Assembly: GCA_036500605.1 (NCBI GenBank)
Contig: DASYBU010000058.1
Coordinates: forward strand, 1 to 64,000
Source of the DNA: JAFALK01 sp036500605
GTDB taxonomy: Bacteria; Pseudomonadota; Gammaproteobacteria; Burkholderiales; Burkholderiaceae_C
Direction of reading: 5' to 3'
DNA: 64,000 nucleotides
Made by a program: the position numbers and the translations under genes. Position 1 is the stretch's first letter. Every line of letters starts with the position of its first letter. A model generated the notes under the pieces. It saw nothing but the letters and a program-made list of their open reading frames with translations. It was not told the DNA's origin and made no database searches. Shown piece by piece: positions 44,301 through 52,375 of this stretch.

Positions 44301-44853
44301 GCGCAAGAGCGGCTCGACCTTGGCCGATGCGATGCGCGAGGCCGGCCTGATCCGGATGCGTCCGATCATCATGACCACGGCGGCGATGATCTTCGGCATG
44401 CTGCCGATGGCCATCGCGCTCAACGACGGCGGTGAGATCCAGGCGCCGATGGGCCGCGCCATCATCGGCGGCGTGATCACCTCGACGCTGCTGACCCTGA
44501 TCGTGGTGCCAGTGATGTACTCCTACCTCGAGCAGTTCTCGGAGTTCATCCGCAGCATGCATGCCCGCACCCGCGGCGCCTTCTACGGCACGGTGGGCCT
44601 GAGCATGATCACGCTGGTGCTGCTGATCGTCGGCGCACCTGGCCTGGCCCTGATCGCCTTGGCGCTGCCAGCCCTGCTGATGTGCATCTGGGCCTGCTTC
44701 TGCTATGCCCACGAGCACGGCCGGGCAGGGGCGTGGTCGCTGTTTGGCTTGCTGGGCATGCCGGGCTTCTTCGTGCTGTGCTTCGTGATCGGGCATCGCA
44801 GCGTTGAGCCGAAGCCGCCGAGCTTGGGGCACGATGTGATTCCGGCGAAATAA
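41395..44853 (+). CDS. RND efflux permease, large
   Basis: A 1152-residue RND pump. The TM4 proton-relay pair is D401-D402 (GLLIDDAIVVREN), and the second-half motif GLVTKNAILLVDF is present. Compared with AcrB it has an insertion after about residue 500, where the chain reads LPAYGHPFRADGSRNYNAP, and a C-terminal extension of roughly 80 residues with two to three additional hydrophobic segments (LSMITLVLLIVGAPGLALIA and LFGLLGMPGFFVLCFVIG). The start is the ATG at 41395. A strong terminator follows. Substrate unknown. Confidence 0.94.
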   Translation: MWITKVSIQNPVFATMVMVALCVLGLFSYSKLGVEQMPDITLPGAWIDIRYPGASPEAVERQVAKPLEEALNSIAGVNRIQSRSFEGRVQASVEFTLDTDMNRAMQDLRDRLSLAQAQFPQEVKPAFVNRFQGDNAQPVVVMALMSPSRSLRELSILADQNISKRLGRVPGVAQVGVGGMALREVRIDLDPLRLRAYGITPAEISKALAEANNDEPVGVLSDHYNDALLRVEGRVKDPKRFGDIVIAKRGDLVLTLRDLGTLVEREQELDNIARIDGQQAVTFNVFKQQDANIVATGEAVKDAMEELRRTLPKDIELRMIYASSDWVKGSLDGLKHTLVEGALLTVAIVFLFLHSWRSTIITGLTLPIAVISSFIAVHAFGFTLNFMTMMALSLCIGLLIDDAIVVRENIVRHVGMGKDHHTASADGTNEIGLAVMATTFAICAVFVPVAFMGGIIGKFFYPFGITVAVAVMVSLFVSFTLDPMLSSLWPDPPATYLRRMPVIGHLMRGTDRGMEVLHDVYERTINWAFSGRRYRLFVLPAYGHPFRADGSRNYNAPRRLRSLTLTPRGIVGWTGVASFVAAIFLSGFVGTEFVPETDQGFTQLALRLPVGTSLDRSSEKVAQVEDLLKNYPEIKTVSTVVGASGDGLATGRNAANINITLVDRKDRKRSQKQVEDAMRTDIAKIPGVELTVGFNKPVWITILGNDSDALNQAALDLVARIKKIPGAVDVDTTVKAGVPAYAVKVKESAMREIGLTAPQLASSMRAYVNGEIATYWTAPDGNQVQVLLRLPKDDRRNIDQMYKLPVAFAKDGSPITLDQVATIEPVFNPEVIRRENLQRREAVYAGTQGRPSGDVNADVQKMIKSVQLPPGVSFKVDGAGKDQAEAMSGLIGAMGLAVIFIYIVLASQFGSFLQPIAIMVSLPLALIGVMLALLVTGSTLNVFSMIGLVMLMGLVTKNAILLVDFANHLRKSGSTLADAMREAGLIRMRPIIMTTAAMIFGMLPMAIALNDGGEIQAPMGRAIIGGVITSTLLTLIVVPVMYSYLEQFSEFIRSMHARTRGAFYGTVGLSMITLVLLIVGAPGLALIALALPALLMCIWACFCYAHEHGRAGAWSLFGLLGMPGFFVLCFVIGHRSVEPKPPSLGHDVIPAK

Positions 44854-44870
44854 GCACTTCGTCAAATCGA

Positions 44871-44893
44871 GAGGGCCCTTGCGGCCCTCTTTT
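44871..44893 (+). terminator. Intrinsic terminator after the RND operon
   Basis: GAGGGCC at 44871-44877 pairs with GGCCCTC at 44883-44889 across a 5-base loop and is followed by TTTT. It lies 18 bases after the pump stop. Confidence 0.88.
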
Positions 44894-44942
44894 CGTTTGG
44901 AGGGGCAGGGCGGGTTCTCGGGTACGTGAGGGTTGCGCGGCC

Positions 44943-45650
44943 TCAGCTGTGGGTCGCATCAACGATCGAAGGGGCCGCCACTTCAGCCCGCTGCGCTTGC
45001 ATTTCCAACTGCGACAGGCCCGCCAGCAGATCGTTGAAGCGCTCGCCTTGCACCATCACATGGCTGCGAATCGCCACCCCCGCGCGATCGCCATCGCCAT
45101 CACGCAGGGCGTCGAGCACGGCCTGATGCTCTTCAAACGATTTGCCCAGCCGGTTGCGCACGCGCAGTTGCAAGCGTCGATAGGGGCGCAAGCGGCGCTG
45201 TAGTGCATGCGCTTGATCGCTCAGGAAGTTGTTGTGGCTGGCCACGTAGATGGCGTGGTGGAAGTGCTCGTTGGCGTAGAAATACGCGTCCGAATCCTGC
45301 GTCTGAGCCGCCGTGCGGCAGACCTCATGAGCGGCCTCCAGCTCGGTGAGCTCAGCCGAACTGATGCGCCGTGCAGCCAGACGTGCGCACATGGCCTCCA
45401 GCTCGGCCATCACCTCGAACATCTCGACCAGACGCTGTGGCGTGATCTGTGCGACCACCGCGCCACGCCGTGGACGGATCTCGACCACGCCTTCACCCGC
45501 CAGCAGGCTGAGCGCCTCACGGATCGGTGTTCTTGAGACGCCGAACCGCCGCGCCAACTCGATTTCGTCCAAATGAGTACCGGGCGCCATCTTGCCGGTG
45601 GCGACTTCTTCCTCAATGGATTCGCGCAACGTTTCGGAGAGTCGGTTCAT
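44943..45650 (-). CDS. GntR-family regulator with FCD domain, MdcY-like
   Basis: A 235-residue FadR-type transcription factor with an N-terminal winged helix-turn-helix (about 8-72; LDEIELARRFGVSRTPIREA) and a C-terminal helical FCD domain (ANEHFHHAIYVASHNNFL carries the metal-binding histidines). It is divergent from the TRAP/malonate decarboxylase operon and is probably its repressor, comparable to MdcY of Acinetobacter, with malonate as inducer; this is inference from family and position. The start is the ATG at 45650; a GTG at 45674 is an alternative. Neither has a strong ribosome-binding site. Confidence 0.9.
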   Translation of the reverse strand: MNRLSETLRESIEEEVATGKMAPGTHLDEIELARRFGVSRTPIREALSLLAGEGVVEIRPRRGAVVAQITPQRLVEMFEVMAELEAMCARLAARRISSAELTELEAAHEVCRTAAQTQDSDAYFYANEHFHHAIYVASHNNFLSDQAHALQRRLRPYRRLQLRVRNRLGKSFEEHQAVLDALRDGDGDRAGVAIRSHVMVQGERFNDLLAGLSQLEMQAQRAEVAAPSIVDATHS

Positions 45651-45729
45651 GGAATGAGTGTAGCGATGTATCACCCGGCTGAGTCTTGATACGCATTAGG
45701 TGGTAGTCCTAGTGCAATCTATCTTTCCA

Positions 45730-45762
45730 ATTATACAAGTTGAGGCTATATTGCATTCAATA
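45730..45762. promoter_or_regulatory. Candidate regulator sites in the malonate promoter region
   Basis: TATTGCATTCAATA at 45749-45762 is an inverted repeat (TATTG-N4-CAATA). Just upstream, ATTATACAAG at 45730-45739 matches half of the same pattern. From memory the MdcY operator of Acinetobacter is of the form ATTG-N4-CAAT, which the first site fits exactly. The region is AT-rich and 70-100 bp before the DctP start, suitable for a promoter and repressor site. Confidence 0.5.
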
Positions 45763-45828
45763 AAGCAGCGGTGCCGCAAGAGCACTTCAGTCCAGGATCC
45801 ACTCGTACTGCATTCAGGAGACACATCC

Positions 45829-46851
45829 ATGCACCTTGACCGTCGCCTCTTCGTCCAGAGCCTTGGGCTCGCTACCGCCGGGCTCTCCGGCCTCGCTGCA
45901 CTGGCTCAGCCGGCGGGCGGGCTGAAGATCTCGCACCAATTCCCCAGCGGCACCTTGACGGAGGGCGATTTCCGCGACCGCCTGTGTCGCAAGTTTGCCG
46001 TCGAAGTCGAGAAGCGCACCAACGGCGCGCTCAAGGCCGCGGTGTATCCGGGCTCCTCGCTGATGAAGACCAACGCGCAGTTCTCCTCGATGCGCAAGGG
46101 CGCGCTCGACATGAGCCTGGTGCCGCTGTCGTATGCCGGCGGCGAGGTGGCGGAAACCAATATCGGTCTGATGCCAGCGCTGGTGCCCAGCTACGAGCAG
46201 GGCGCAGCCTGGAAGACCGCTGAAGTCGGCAAGCAACTCGCCAAGGTGCTGGATGCCAAGGGCGTGATCATCGTCAGCTGGGTCTGGCAAGCCGGTGGCG
46301 TGGCCAGCCGTGCGCGGCCGATGGTGACGCCGGACGATGCCAAGGGGCTCAAGGTGCGCGGCGGCAGCCGTGAGATGGACATGATGCTCAAGCAGGCCGG
46401 TGCCTCGGTCATCAGCCTGCCTTCGAACGAAATCTACGCCGCCATGCAAACCGGTGCGATGGATGCGGCGATGACCTCCAGCACCAGCTTCATCTCGTTC
46501 AAGCTGGAAGAGATCGCCAAGCATCTGACCACGGGTCGCAACAAGACCTATTGGTTCATGCTGGAGCCGCTGATGATTTCGAAAGAAGTCTTCAACCAGT
46601 TGCCCAAGGCGCAGCAGGATGTGGTGATGGCGGTTGGCGCGGAGCTGGAAGTCTTCGCTCGCGATGCCGCCAAGGCCGATGACAAAGCAGCCGCCGACAT
46701 CTACGCCAAGGCCGGCGCCAAGGTCTATGACATCGACGATCCGACACTGAAGAAGTGGCAGGCCATCGCACGCGACACCGCGTGGAAGGACTTCGGAGAG
46801 CGGAACGAATCCTGCGCCGCGCTGTTGAAGGCAGCCCAGCAACTGCTATGA
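45829..46851 (+). CDS. TRAP transporter substrate-binding protein (DctP family)
   Basis: A 340-residue periplasmic solute receptor for a tripartite TRAP transporter. A signal peptide with a twin-arginine-like start (DRRLFVQSLGLA) ends near ALAQ. DctP family regions are KAAVYPGSSLMKTNAQFSSM, GLKVRGGSREMDMM with the ligand-binding arginines, and SNEIYAAMQTGAMDAAMTS. The ATG follows an AGGAGA site. It leads an operon running into malonate decarboxylase genes, so malonate is the likely ligand, as for MatP of rhizobial MatPQM; this is inferred. Its stop overlaps the next start. Confidence 0.93.
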   Translation: MHLDRRLFVQSLGLATAGLSGLAALAQPAGGLKISHQFPSGTLTEGDFRDRLCRKFAVEVEKRTNGALKAAVYPGSSLMKTNAQFSSMRKGALDMSLVPLSYAGGEVAETNIGLMPALVPSYEQGAAWKTAEVGKQLAKVLDAKGVIIVSWVWQAGGVASRARPMVTPDDAKGLKVRGGSREMDMMLKQAGASVISLPSNEIYAAMQTGAMDAAMTSSTSFISFKLEEIAKHLTTGRNKTYWFMLEPLMISKEVFNQLPKAQQDVVMAVGAELEVFARDAAKADDKAAADIYAKAGAKVYDIDDPTLKKWQAIARDTAWKDFGERNESCAALLKAAQQLL

Positions 46852-47414
46852 GCCAGGGCCTCGTCACCGCCCCGGTCCGGATAGAGATCGACCCCTGCAC
46901 GCCCGGGTGGCTGAAGCCCGTTGCCCGCGCGCTGCTGCGGATCAATCATGGGATGGTCGTGATGGGGATGCTCGCCCTGCTGGTGGCTGCGGTCGTGCTC
47001 ACCTCCAGCGTGGTCTCTCGCTACGTGATGAAGGCCTCGACCGACTGGCAGGATGAGGCGGCCGTGTTCTGCCTCGTCGGCGCCACCTTCATGTGCAGCG
47101 CCTTTGTGCAGTCGATTCGCGGCCATGTGGGCATTGACGCGGTCGCGGGCTTGTTGCCGCCGATGTTGAACCGCGTGCGACTCATGTTCGTGGATCTGCT
47201 CAGCGTCCTGTTCTGCGCCTTCTTTGCGTGGAAGTCCTGGTCCTTGTTCCATGAAGCGTGGGCCGAAGGCCAGACGACGTCCTCATCCTGGGCTCCGCCG
47301 CTGTGGATTCCCTACGCGCTGATGGCTGCCGGCATGAGTTTGCTGACGTTGCAGATCCTCGTTCAACTGACGGCGCGGCTGAATGCGCTGGGCGGCAAGG
47401 GAGCAGCAGCATGA
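46848..47414 (+). CDS. TRAP transporter small membrane subunit (DctQ family)
   Basis: A 188-residue membrane protein with four predicted helices (about 35-58, 72-92, 110-130 and 152-172), the usual architecture of the small TRAP subunit. The segment SRYVMKASTDWQDEAAVFCL, with a conserved W-x-DE pattern after helix 1, is characteristic. The start ATG at 46848 overlaps the DctP stop (ATGA) and its own stop overlaps the DctM start, so all three subunits are translationally coupled. Confidence 0.9.
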   Translation: MSQGLVTAPVRIEIDPCTPGWLKPVARALLRINHGMVVMGMLALLVAAVVLTSSVVSRYVMKASTDWQDEAAVFCLVGATFMCSAFVQSIRGHVGIDAVAGLLPPMLNRVRLMFVDLLSVLFCAFFAWKSWSLFHEAWAEGQTTSSSWAPPLWIPYALMAAGMSLLTLQILVQLTARLNALGGKGAAA

Positions 47415-48772
47415 GCATGCTCACCATCGGTTTGCTGTTCGGCGCGGTGACGCTGATCTTCATGTTCTCTGGCGCGCCGATCTCGTTCGCGCTGGGCAGC
47501 GTGGCCGTGCTGTTCATGTACCTGTTCATGCCGGCATCGGCGCTGGATACGGTGACGCAGAACGTCTACGAGGAGATGGCGAGCATCACGTTGCTGTCCA
47601 TTCCGCTCTTCATCCTGAAAGGAGCGGCCATAGGCAAATCACGGGCCGGTCAGGACCTTTACGCGGCCATGCATGTCTGGATGGGGCGCATTCCCGGCGG
47701 CCTGGGTATTGCCAATGTGTTTGCCTGCGCGCTGTTTGCGGCCATGGCCGGCTCCAGTCCGGCAACATGCTCGGCCATCGGCAGCGCGGGCATCCCTGAG
47801 ATGCGCAAGCGCGGGTACTCGCCCGGTTTTGCAGCGGGCATCATCGCTGCCGGCGGCACGCTGGGTATCTTGCTGCCGCCGTCGATCACGATGATTCTTT
47901 ATGCAGTCGCCGCAGAGCAATCGCTGGGCCGACTGTTCCTTGCGGGCATCTTCCCGGGTGTGCTGCTGGTCGCCTTGTTTGCCACCTACGCGGCCTTCCG
48001 CTATCGCAAGGAATACAAGCTTGCCGAGGCCGAATACAAGCGCTCCGGTACCGCCTCCGCGCTACTGGCCAACGAGACTTTCACGAACCGTCAGAAGCTG
48101 GAGATGCTGCCCCGCGTTGTGCCCTTCGTGCTGCTGCTGGTGGGCGTGATGGTGGCGCTGTACGGCGGCTTCGCGACGCCCAGCGAGACGGCCGGCCTGG
48201 GCGCGCTGCTCGCGCTTGGTTTGATTGCGGGCATCTACGGCGTCTGGCGTCCGAAGGATCTGGCCCCCATCCTCACCGCGACGCTGAAAGAGTCGACCAT
48301 GCTGATGCTGATCGTCGGCATGTCGCTGCTGTTCTCGTACGTGATGAGCTACCTGCACATCAGCCAGTCGACGGCCGAGTGGATCGTCGGCATGCAGTTG
48401 TCGAAGTGGGTGTTGCTGGCGGCGGTGCTGGTGATGGTGATCCTGCTTGGCTTCTTCCTGCCGCCGGTCAGCATCATCCTGATGACGGCGCCGATCATCC
48501 TGCCGCCGCTGAAGGCTGCCGGCTTCGATCTGATCTGGTTCGGCATCCTGATGACCATCGTGATGGAGACCGGGCTGATCCATCCGCCCGTGGGCTTGAA
48601 CATCTTCGTTATCAAGAACATCGCACCGGACATCCCGCTGTCCGACATCATCTGGGGCGTGCTGCCATTTGTCTTGCTGATGCTGTTCGCGGTCGTGCTG
48701 ATCTGCGTGTTCCCCGGTATCGCCACGGCCTTGCCGGACGCGGTGATGGGTGTTGTGGCAGGCAGGTCATGA
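47411..48772 (+). CDS. TRAP transporter large permease subunit (DctM family)
   Basis: A 453-residue integral membrane protein that forms the ion-coupled transport channel of the TRAP system. Typical DctM segments are GAPISFALGSVAVLFMYL, FACALFAAMAGSSPATCSAI, GGTLGILLPPSITMILYAVA and the C-terminal GLIHPPVGLNIFVIKNIAP. The start ATG at 47411 and the stop each overlap neighbouring genes by four bases; the downstream neighbour is mdcA, which ties the transporter to malonate use. Confidence 0.95.
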   Translation: MSMLTIGLLFGAVTLIFMFSGAPISFALGSVAVLFMYLFMPASALDTVTQNVYEEMASITLLSIPLFILKGAAIGKSRAGQDLYAAMHVWMGRIPGGLGIANVFACALFAAMAGSSPATCSAIGSAGIPEMRKRGYSPGFAAGIIAAGGTLGILLPPSITMILYAVAAEQSLGRLFLAGIFPGVLLVALFATYAAFRYRKEYKLAEAEYKRSGTASALLANETFTNRQKLEMLPRVVPFVLLLVGVMVALYGGFATPSETAGLGALLALGLIAGIYGVWRPKDLAPILTATLKESTMLMLIVGMSLLFSYVMSYLHISQSTAEWIVGMQLSKWVLLAAVLVMVILLGFFLPPVSIILMTAPIILPPLKAAGFDLIWFGILMTIVMETGLIHPPVGLNIFVIKNIAPDIPLSDIIWGVLPFVLLMLFAVVLICVFPGIATALPDAVMGVVAGRS

Positions 48773-50451
48773 ACGCGCAGGCCACCACCCGCCAATGGAA
48801 CACCCGCGCTGCGGGCCGTTCCCAGCGGGTGGAACGCGTGGCCCAAGCGCTCGGCCCGGCATTGCGGGGCAAACGCGTTGACACCGAACAGGCGGTCACC
48901 CTGTTGAATGCGGCGCTGAGCCCGTTCGATCGTGTCTGCCTGGAGGGCAACAACCAGAAGCAGGCGGACTTTCTGGCCCGCGCGCTGGTGGGTGTCGATG
49001 TGCAGCGCGTGCATGACTTGCACATGGTGCAGTCGGTCTTGTCCTTGCCTGAGCACCTCGATGTGTTCGAGTTGGGCGTTGCCTCGCGGCTCGATTTTTC
49101 CTTCTCCGGGCCGCAAGGGGCGCGGCTGGCGCAACTGGTGCAGCAAGGCGGCGTGCAGATCGGCGCCATCCACACCTACCTCGAACTGTTCGCCCGCTAC
49201 TTCGTCGACCTGACACCGCAGGTCTCATTGATCGCCGCCCATTCCGCAGACGCTCAAGGCAATCTCTACACCGGCCCCAACACCGAGGACACACCGGCGA
49301 TCGTCGAGGCCACGGCCTTCAGCGGCGGCCTCGTGATCGCTCAAGTCAATGAGATCGTCGACGTGCTGCCGCGCGTGGACATTCCCGCCGGCTGGGTCGA
49401 CTACGTGATCTTGGCGCCCACGCCCAACGTCATTGAACCGCTGTTCACACGCGACCCCGCTCAGATCTCCGAGGTGCAAGTCCTGATGGCCATGATGGCC
49501 ATCAAGGGCATTTATGCGGAGTACGGCGTCCAGCGCCTGAACCACGGCATCGGCTTCGACACCGCCGCCATCGAATTACTGCTGCCCACCTACGGCGAGT
49601 CCCTCGGCCTGCGCGGCAAGATCTGCCAGCACTGGGCACTGAACCCGCACCCGGCGCTGATCCCGGCCATCGAAGCCGGCTGGGTCGAATCGATCCACTC
49701 CTTCGGCTCCGAACTGGGCATGGAGGACTACATCCGTGCCCGCTCCGATGTCTTCTTCACGGGCGCCGATGGCAGCCTGCGCAGCAACCGCGCTTTTAGC
49801 CAGGCAGCGGGCCACTACGCTTGCGACCTGTTCATCGGCTCGACGCTGCAGATGGATCTGGCGGGCAACAGTTCCACCGCCACTTTGGGGCGCATCGCCG
49901 GCTTCGGTGGCGCGCCGAACATGGGCGCCGATGCGCGCGGCCGGCGCCACAGCAGCCCCGCGTGGCTGAAGGCCGGGCATGAGGCGCGCGGCGGTTTGCC
50001 CGGCGCGCGCGGCACACCACGTGGTCAGAAGCTCGTGGTGCAGATGGTTGAAACTTTCCGCGAGCACATGCAGCCCGCCTTTGTCGAAACACTCGACGCC
50101 TGGCAACTGGCCGAGCAGGCTCACATGCCGCTGCCGCCCATCATGATTTACGGCGATGACGTCAGCCACGTACTGACCGAAGAGGGCATCGCCAACCTGC
50201 TGCTGTGCCGCACCGATGAGGAGCGGGAGCAAGCCATCCGTGGCGTCTCCGGCTACACGGCGGTGGGCTTGGCGCGTGACCGGCGCATGGTCGAGAACCT
50301 GCGTGACCGCGGCGTCATCCGGCGCGCAGCCGACCTCGGCATCGACGTTCGCGATGCCAGCCGCAACCTGCTGGCGGCCCGCTCGATGCGCGATCTCGTG
50401 CGTGCCAGCGGCGGGCTGTATCACCCGCCCAAGAGATTCCGCAATTGGTGA
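48769..50451 (+). CDS. mdcA: Malonate decarboxylase alpha subunit (acetyl-S-ACP:malonate ACP transferase)
   Basis: MdcA swaps acetate for malonate on the acyl carrier protein MdcC, forming malonyl-S-ACP for decarboxylation. The 560-residue length fits the family. Recognisable regions include CLEGNNQKQADFLARALV, GNLYTGPNTEDTPAIVEATA, FGGAPNMGADARGRRHSSPA and IYGDDVSHVLTEEGIANLLL near the C-terminus. The start is the ATG at 48769, overlapping the DctM stop; the frame runs upstream only inside dctM. mdcC follows after 15 bases. Confidence 0.96.
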   Translation: MNAQATTRQWNTRAAGRSQRVERVAQALGPALRGKRVDTEQAVTLLNAALSPFDRVCLEGNNQKQADFLARALVGVDVQRVHDLHMVQSVLSLPEHLDVFELGVASRLDFSFSGPQGARLAQLVQQGGVQIGAIHTYLELFARYFVDLTPQVSLIAAHSADAQGNLYTGPNTEDTPAIVEATAFSGGLVIAQVNEIVDVLPRVDIPAGWVDYVILAPTPNVIEPLFTRDPAQISEVQVLMAMMAIKGIYAEYGVQRLNHGIGFDTAAIELLLPTYGESLGLRGKICQHWALNPHPALIPAIEAGWVESIHSFGSELGMEDYIRARSDVFFTGADGSLRSNRAFSQAAGHYACDLFIGSTLQMDLAGNSSTATLGRIAGFGGAPNMGADARGRRHSSPAWLKAGHEARGGLPGARGTPRGQKLVVQMVETFREHMQPAFVETLDAWQLAEQAHMPLPPIMIYGDDVSHVLTEEGIANLLLCRTDEEREQAIRGVSGYTAVGLARDRRMVENLRDRGVIRRAADLGIDVRDASRNLLAARSMRDLVRASGGLYHPPKRFRNW

Positions 50452-50466
50452 AAGAGTGAGGCCGCA

Positions 50467-50787
50467 ATGACTGGAATGGAATCGCTCGATTACTCGTTTT
50501 CTGGCACGCGGCGCGCCCAGGCGTTCGTGCCGGTCCTGGTCGGCGTCGTTGGATCAGGCAATCTGGAAGTGCTCGTGGAATCTGCTGCTGCCCCGCACAG
50601 TCGCTTCCATGTGGAGACCTCCGCACGTGGCTTTGGCCCCATCTGGGAAGCGGTGCTGCGCGACTTCCAGGAGCGCCACGACTTCCAAGGCCTGCTCGTC
50701 TCAATCAATGACATGGGGGCGACTCCAGCCGTGGTCAGCCTGCGGCTGGATCAGGCCGTGGCCGGATTGAAAGAGGTGTCGCCATGA
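50467..50787 (+). CDS. mdcC: Malonate decarboxylase acyl carrier protein (delta subunit)
   Basis: MdcC is the small subunit that carries the 2'-(5''-triphosphoribosyl)-3'-dephospho-CoA group to which acetyl and malonyl residues are attached. The protein has 106 residues. The likely attachment serine is S30 in GVVGSGNLEVLVES, by analogy with the Klebsiella protein. The start is the ATG at 50467 with GTGAGG upstream; an ATG three codons later is possible. The stop overlaps the mdcD start. Confidence 0.94.
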   Translation: MTGMESLDYSFSGTRRAQAFVPVLVGVVGSGNLEVLVESAAAPHSRFHVETSARGFGPIWEAVLRDFQERHDFQGLLVSINDMGATPAVVSLRLDQAVAGLKEVSP

Positions 50788-51653
50788 GCCTCAGCTTCGC
50801 CGAATGCTCGGCGCGCGAACGCGTTGCCTTGCTGCTGGACGCCAGCAGCTTCGAGGAATGGCTGCCGCCCAGCGCGCGGGTCATGAGTCCGCATCTGGCG
50901 CAGCTCGGTGTTCCCTCAGCCTTCGATGACGGTGTCGTGATCGGTCGCGGCCAGCTTGATGGCCGGCACGTCTTCATTGCCGCGCAGGAGGGAGAGTTCA
51001 TGGGCGGTGGCGTGGGCGAAGTGCACGGCGCCAAGCTGGTCGGCTTGCTGCAACGCGCGCAGCGCGAGCGCCCGGCCGCCGTGCTGCTGCTGGCCGAGTC
51101 TGGCGGCGTTCGCCTACACGAGGCCAACGCCGGCCTGATCGCGGTCAGCGAGGTGATGCGCGCGCTGCTGGATACGCGGGCCGCCGGAATCCCGATCGTC
51201 GTGCTGATTGGCGGTGCCAACGGCTGCTTCGGCGGCATGGGCATCGTGGCGCGCTGCGCCGATTGGATCGTGATGAGCGACAACGCGCGCCTGGCCATGT
51301 CGGGCCCCGAGGTCATCGAGGCGTCTCATGGCGTTGAAGAATTCGATTCGCGCGACCGCGGGCTGGTCTGGCGCACGACGGGTGGCAAGCATCGCTTTCT
51401 CAGCGGTGACTGCGACGTGCTGATTGAGGACGACGTACAGGCCTTTCGCGTCGCAGCGATCGACGGCATTGCGCACGCCAGCGTCGTGACGCTGGAAGGG
51501 CTGGAGCGGGAGCACGCGATGCTGGCGGCGCGGCTGCGCGATGCGCCGGATGGCGCCGATGCCGTCGCGCTGTGGCGGCAGTTCGGCATCGCAAATGCCG
51601 CCCGCGTCCCCGATCTCGATGCCGGCGAGGTGTGTGCCTTGCGCATCAACTGA
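50784..51653 (+). CDS. mdcD: Malonate decarboxylase beta subunit
   Basis: MdcD, with MdcE, forms the malonyl-S-ACP decarboxylase, which releases CO2 and regenerates acetyl-S-ACP. The 289-residue protein belongs to the crotonase-like carboxyltransferase superfamily. Visible features are GQLDGRHVFIAAQEGEFMGG, LLLAESGGVRLHEANAG and VLIGGANGCFGGMGIVARCA, the last forming the glycine-rich oxyanion region. The ATG at 50784 overlaps the mdcC stop (ATGA). Confidence 0.95.
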   Translation: MSLSFAECSARERVALLLDASSFEEWLPPSARVMSPHLAQLGVPSAFDDGVVIGRGQLDGRHVFIAAQEGEFMGGGVGEVHGAKLVGLLQRAQRERPAAVLLLAESGGVRLHEANAGLIAVSEVMRALLDTRAAGIPIVVLIGGANGCFGGMGIVARCADWIVMSDNARLAMSGPEVIEASHGVEEFDSRDRGLVWRTTGGKHRFLSGDCDVLIEDDVQAFRVAAIDGIAHASVVTLEGLEREHAMLAARLRDAPDGADAVALWRQFGIANAARVPDLDAGEVCALRIN

Positions 51654-51663
51654 GGGCTTCACG

Positions 51664-52362
51664 ATGAATTGGCAGGAACTCACCACTCAGTTGTTCGGGA
51701 CCGAGCACGACATCCGGGCGGACGGCGACTTCCTCAGCGGCACCGCTGAATTCGAGGGCGGGCCCATCTGCGTCGTCGGCAGCACGAACCACGCCGCGAT
51801 CGGCGTGGCGATGGCGCTCAAGCAGGCACGTGTGCTGCTCGACGTCATAGCCCAGCACCCGGGCCGCACGATCCTGCTGCTGGTCGACACGCAAGGCCAG
51901 CAACTGCGTCGCCGCGATGAACTGCTGGGCATCAACCGCGCCATGGCACACCTGGGCTGCTGCGTCGATCTCGCACGCAAGCGCGGCCACCGCGTGATTG
52001 GCTTGGTGTACGACCAGGCGCTGTCCGGCGGCTTCATCACCTCTGGTCTGATTGCAGACGCTTGCTACGCGTTGCCCGAGGCAGAGATCCGCGTCATGCG
52101 TATCCCTGCGATGGCGCGCGTGACCAAGATTGCGGAAGATCGCTTGACCCAGCTGTCGCTTGCCAACCCGGTCTTTGCACCCGGCGTGCAGAACTATGTG
52201 GCAATGGGCGGTGTGCGCAGCTTGTGGGACGGTGATCTGAAAGCCTGCCTGCGGGATGCACTGGACCACACGCCCGTCACCGATGAGCGTGCCCACGACG
52301 GCCTGGCTCGCGGCGGCCGCAAGCTCGCCGCGGCGGTTGCTCAGCAGATTCTTGCGGCCTGA
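51664..52362 (+). CDS. mdcE: Malonate decarboxylase gamma subunit
   Basis: MdcE is the second subunit of the decarboxylase complex with MdcD. The 232-residue protein shows the family regions VGSTNHAAIGVAMALKQARV, LLLVDTQGQQLRRRDELLGI and GLVYDQALSGGFITSGLIAD. The start is the ATG at 51664, ten bases after the mdcD stop; an in-frame extension back into mdcD is not supported. The next gene, mdcG, starts 13 bases after its stop. Confidence 0.94.
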   Translation: MNWQELTTQLFGTEHDIRADGDFLSGTAEFEGGPICVVGSTNHAAIGVAMALKQARVLLDVIAQHPGRTILLLVDTQGQQLRRRDELLGINRAMAHLGCCVDLARKRGHRVIGLVYDQALSGGFITSGLIADACYALPEAEIRVMRIPAMARVTKIAEDRLTQLSLANPVFAPGVQNYVAMGGVRSLWDGDLKACLRDALDHTPVTDERAHDGLARGGRKLAAAVAQQILAA

Positions 52363-52375
52363 CGGGACGCGCGGC

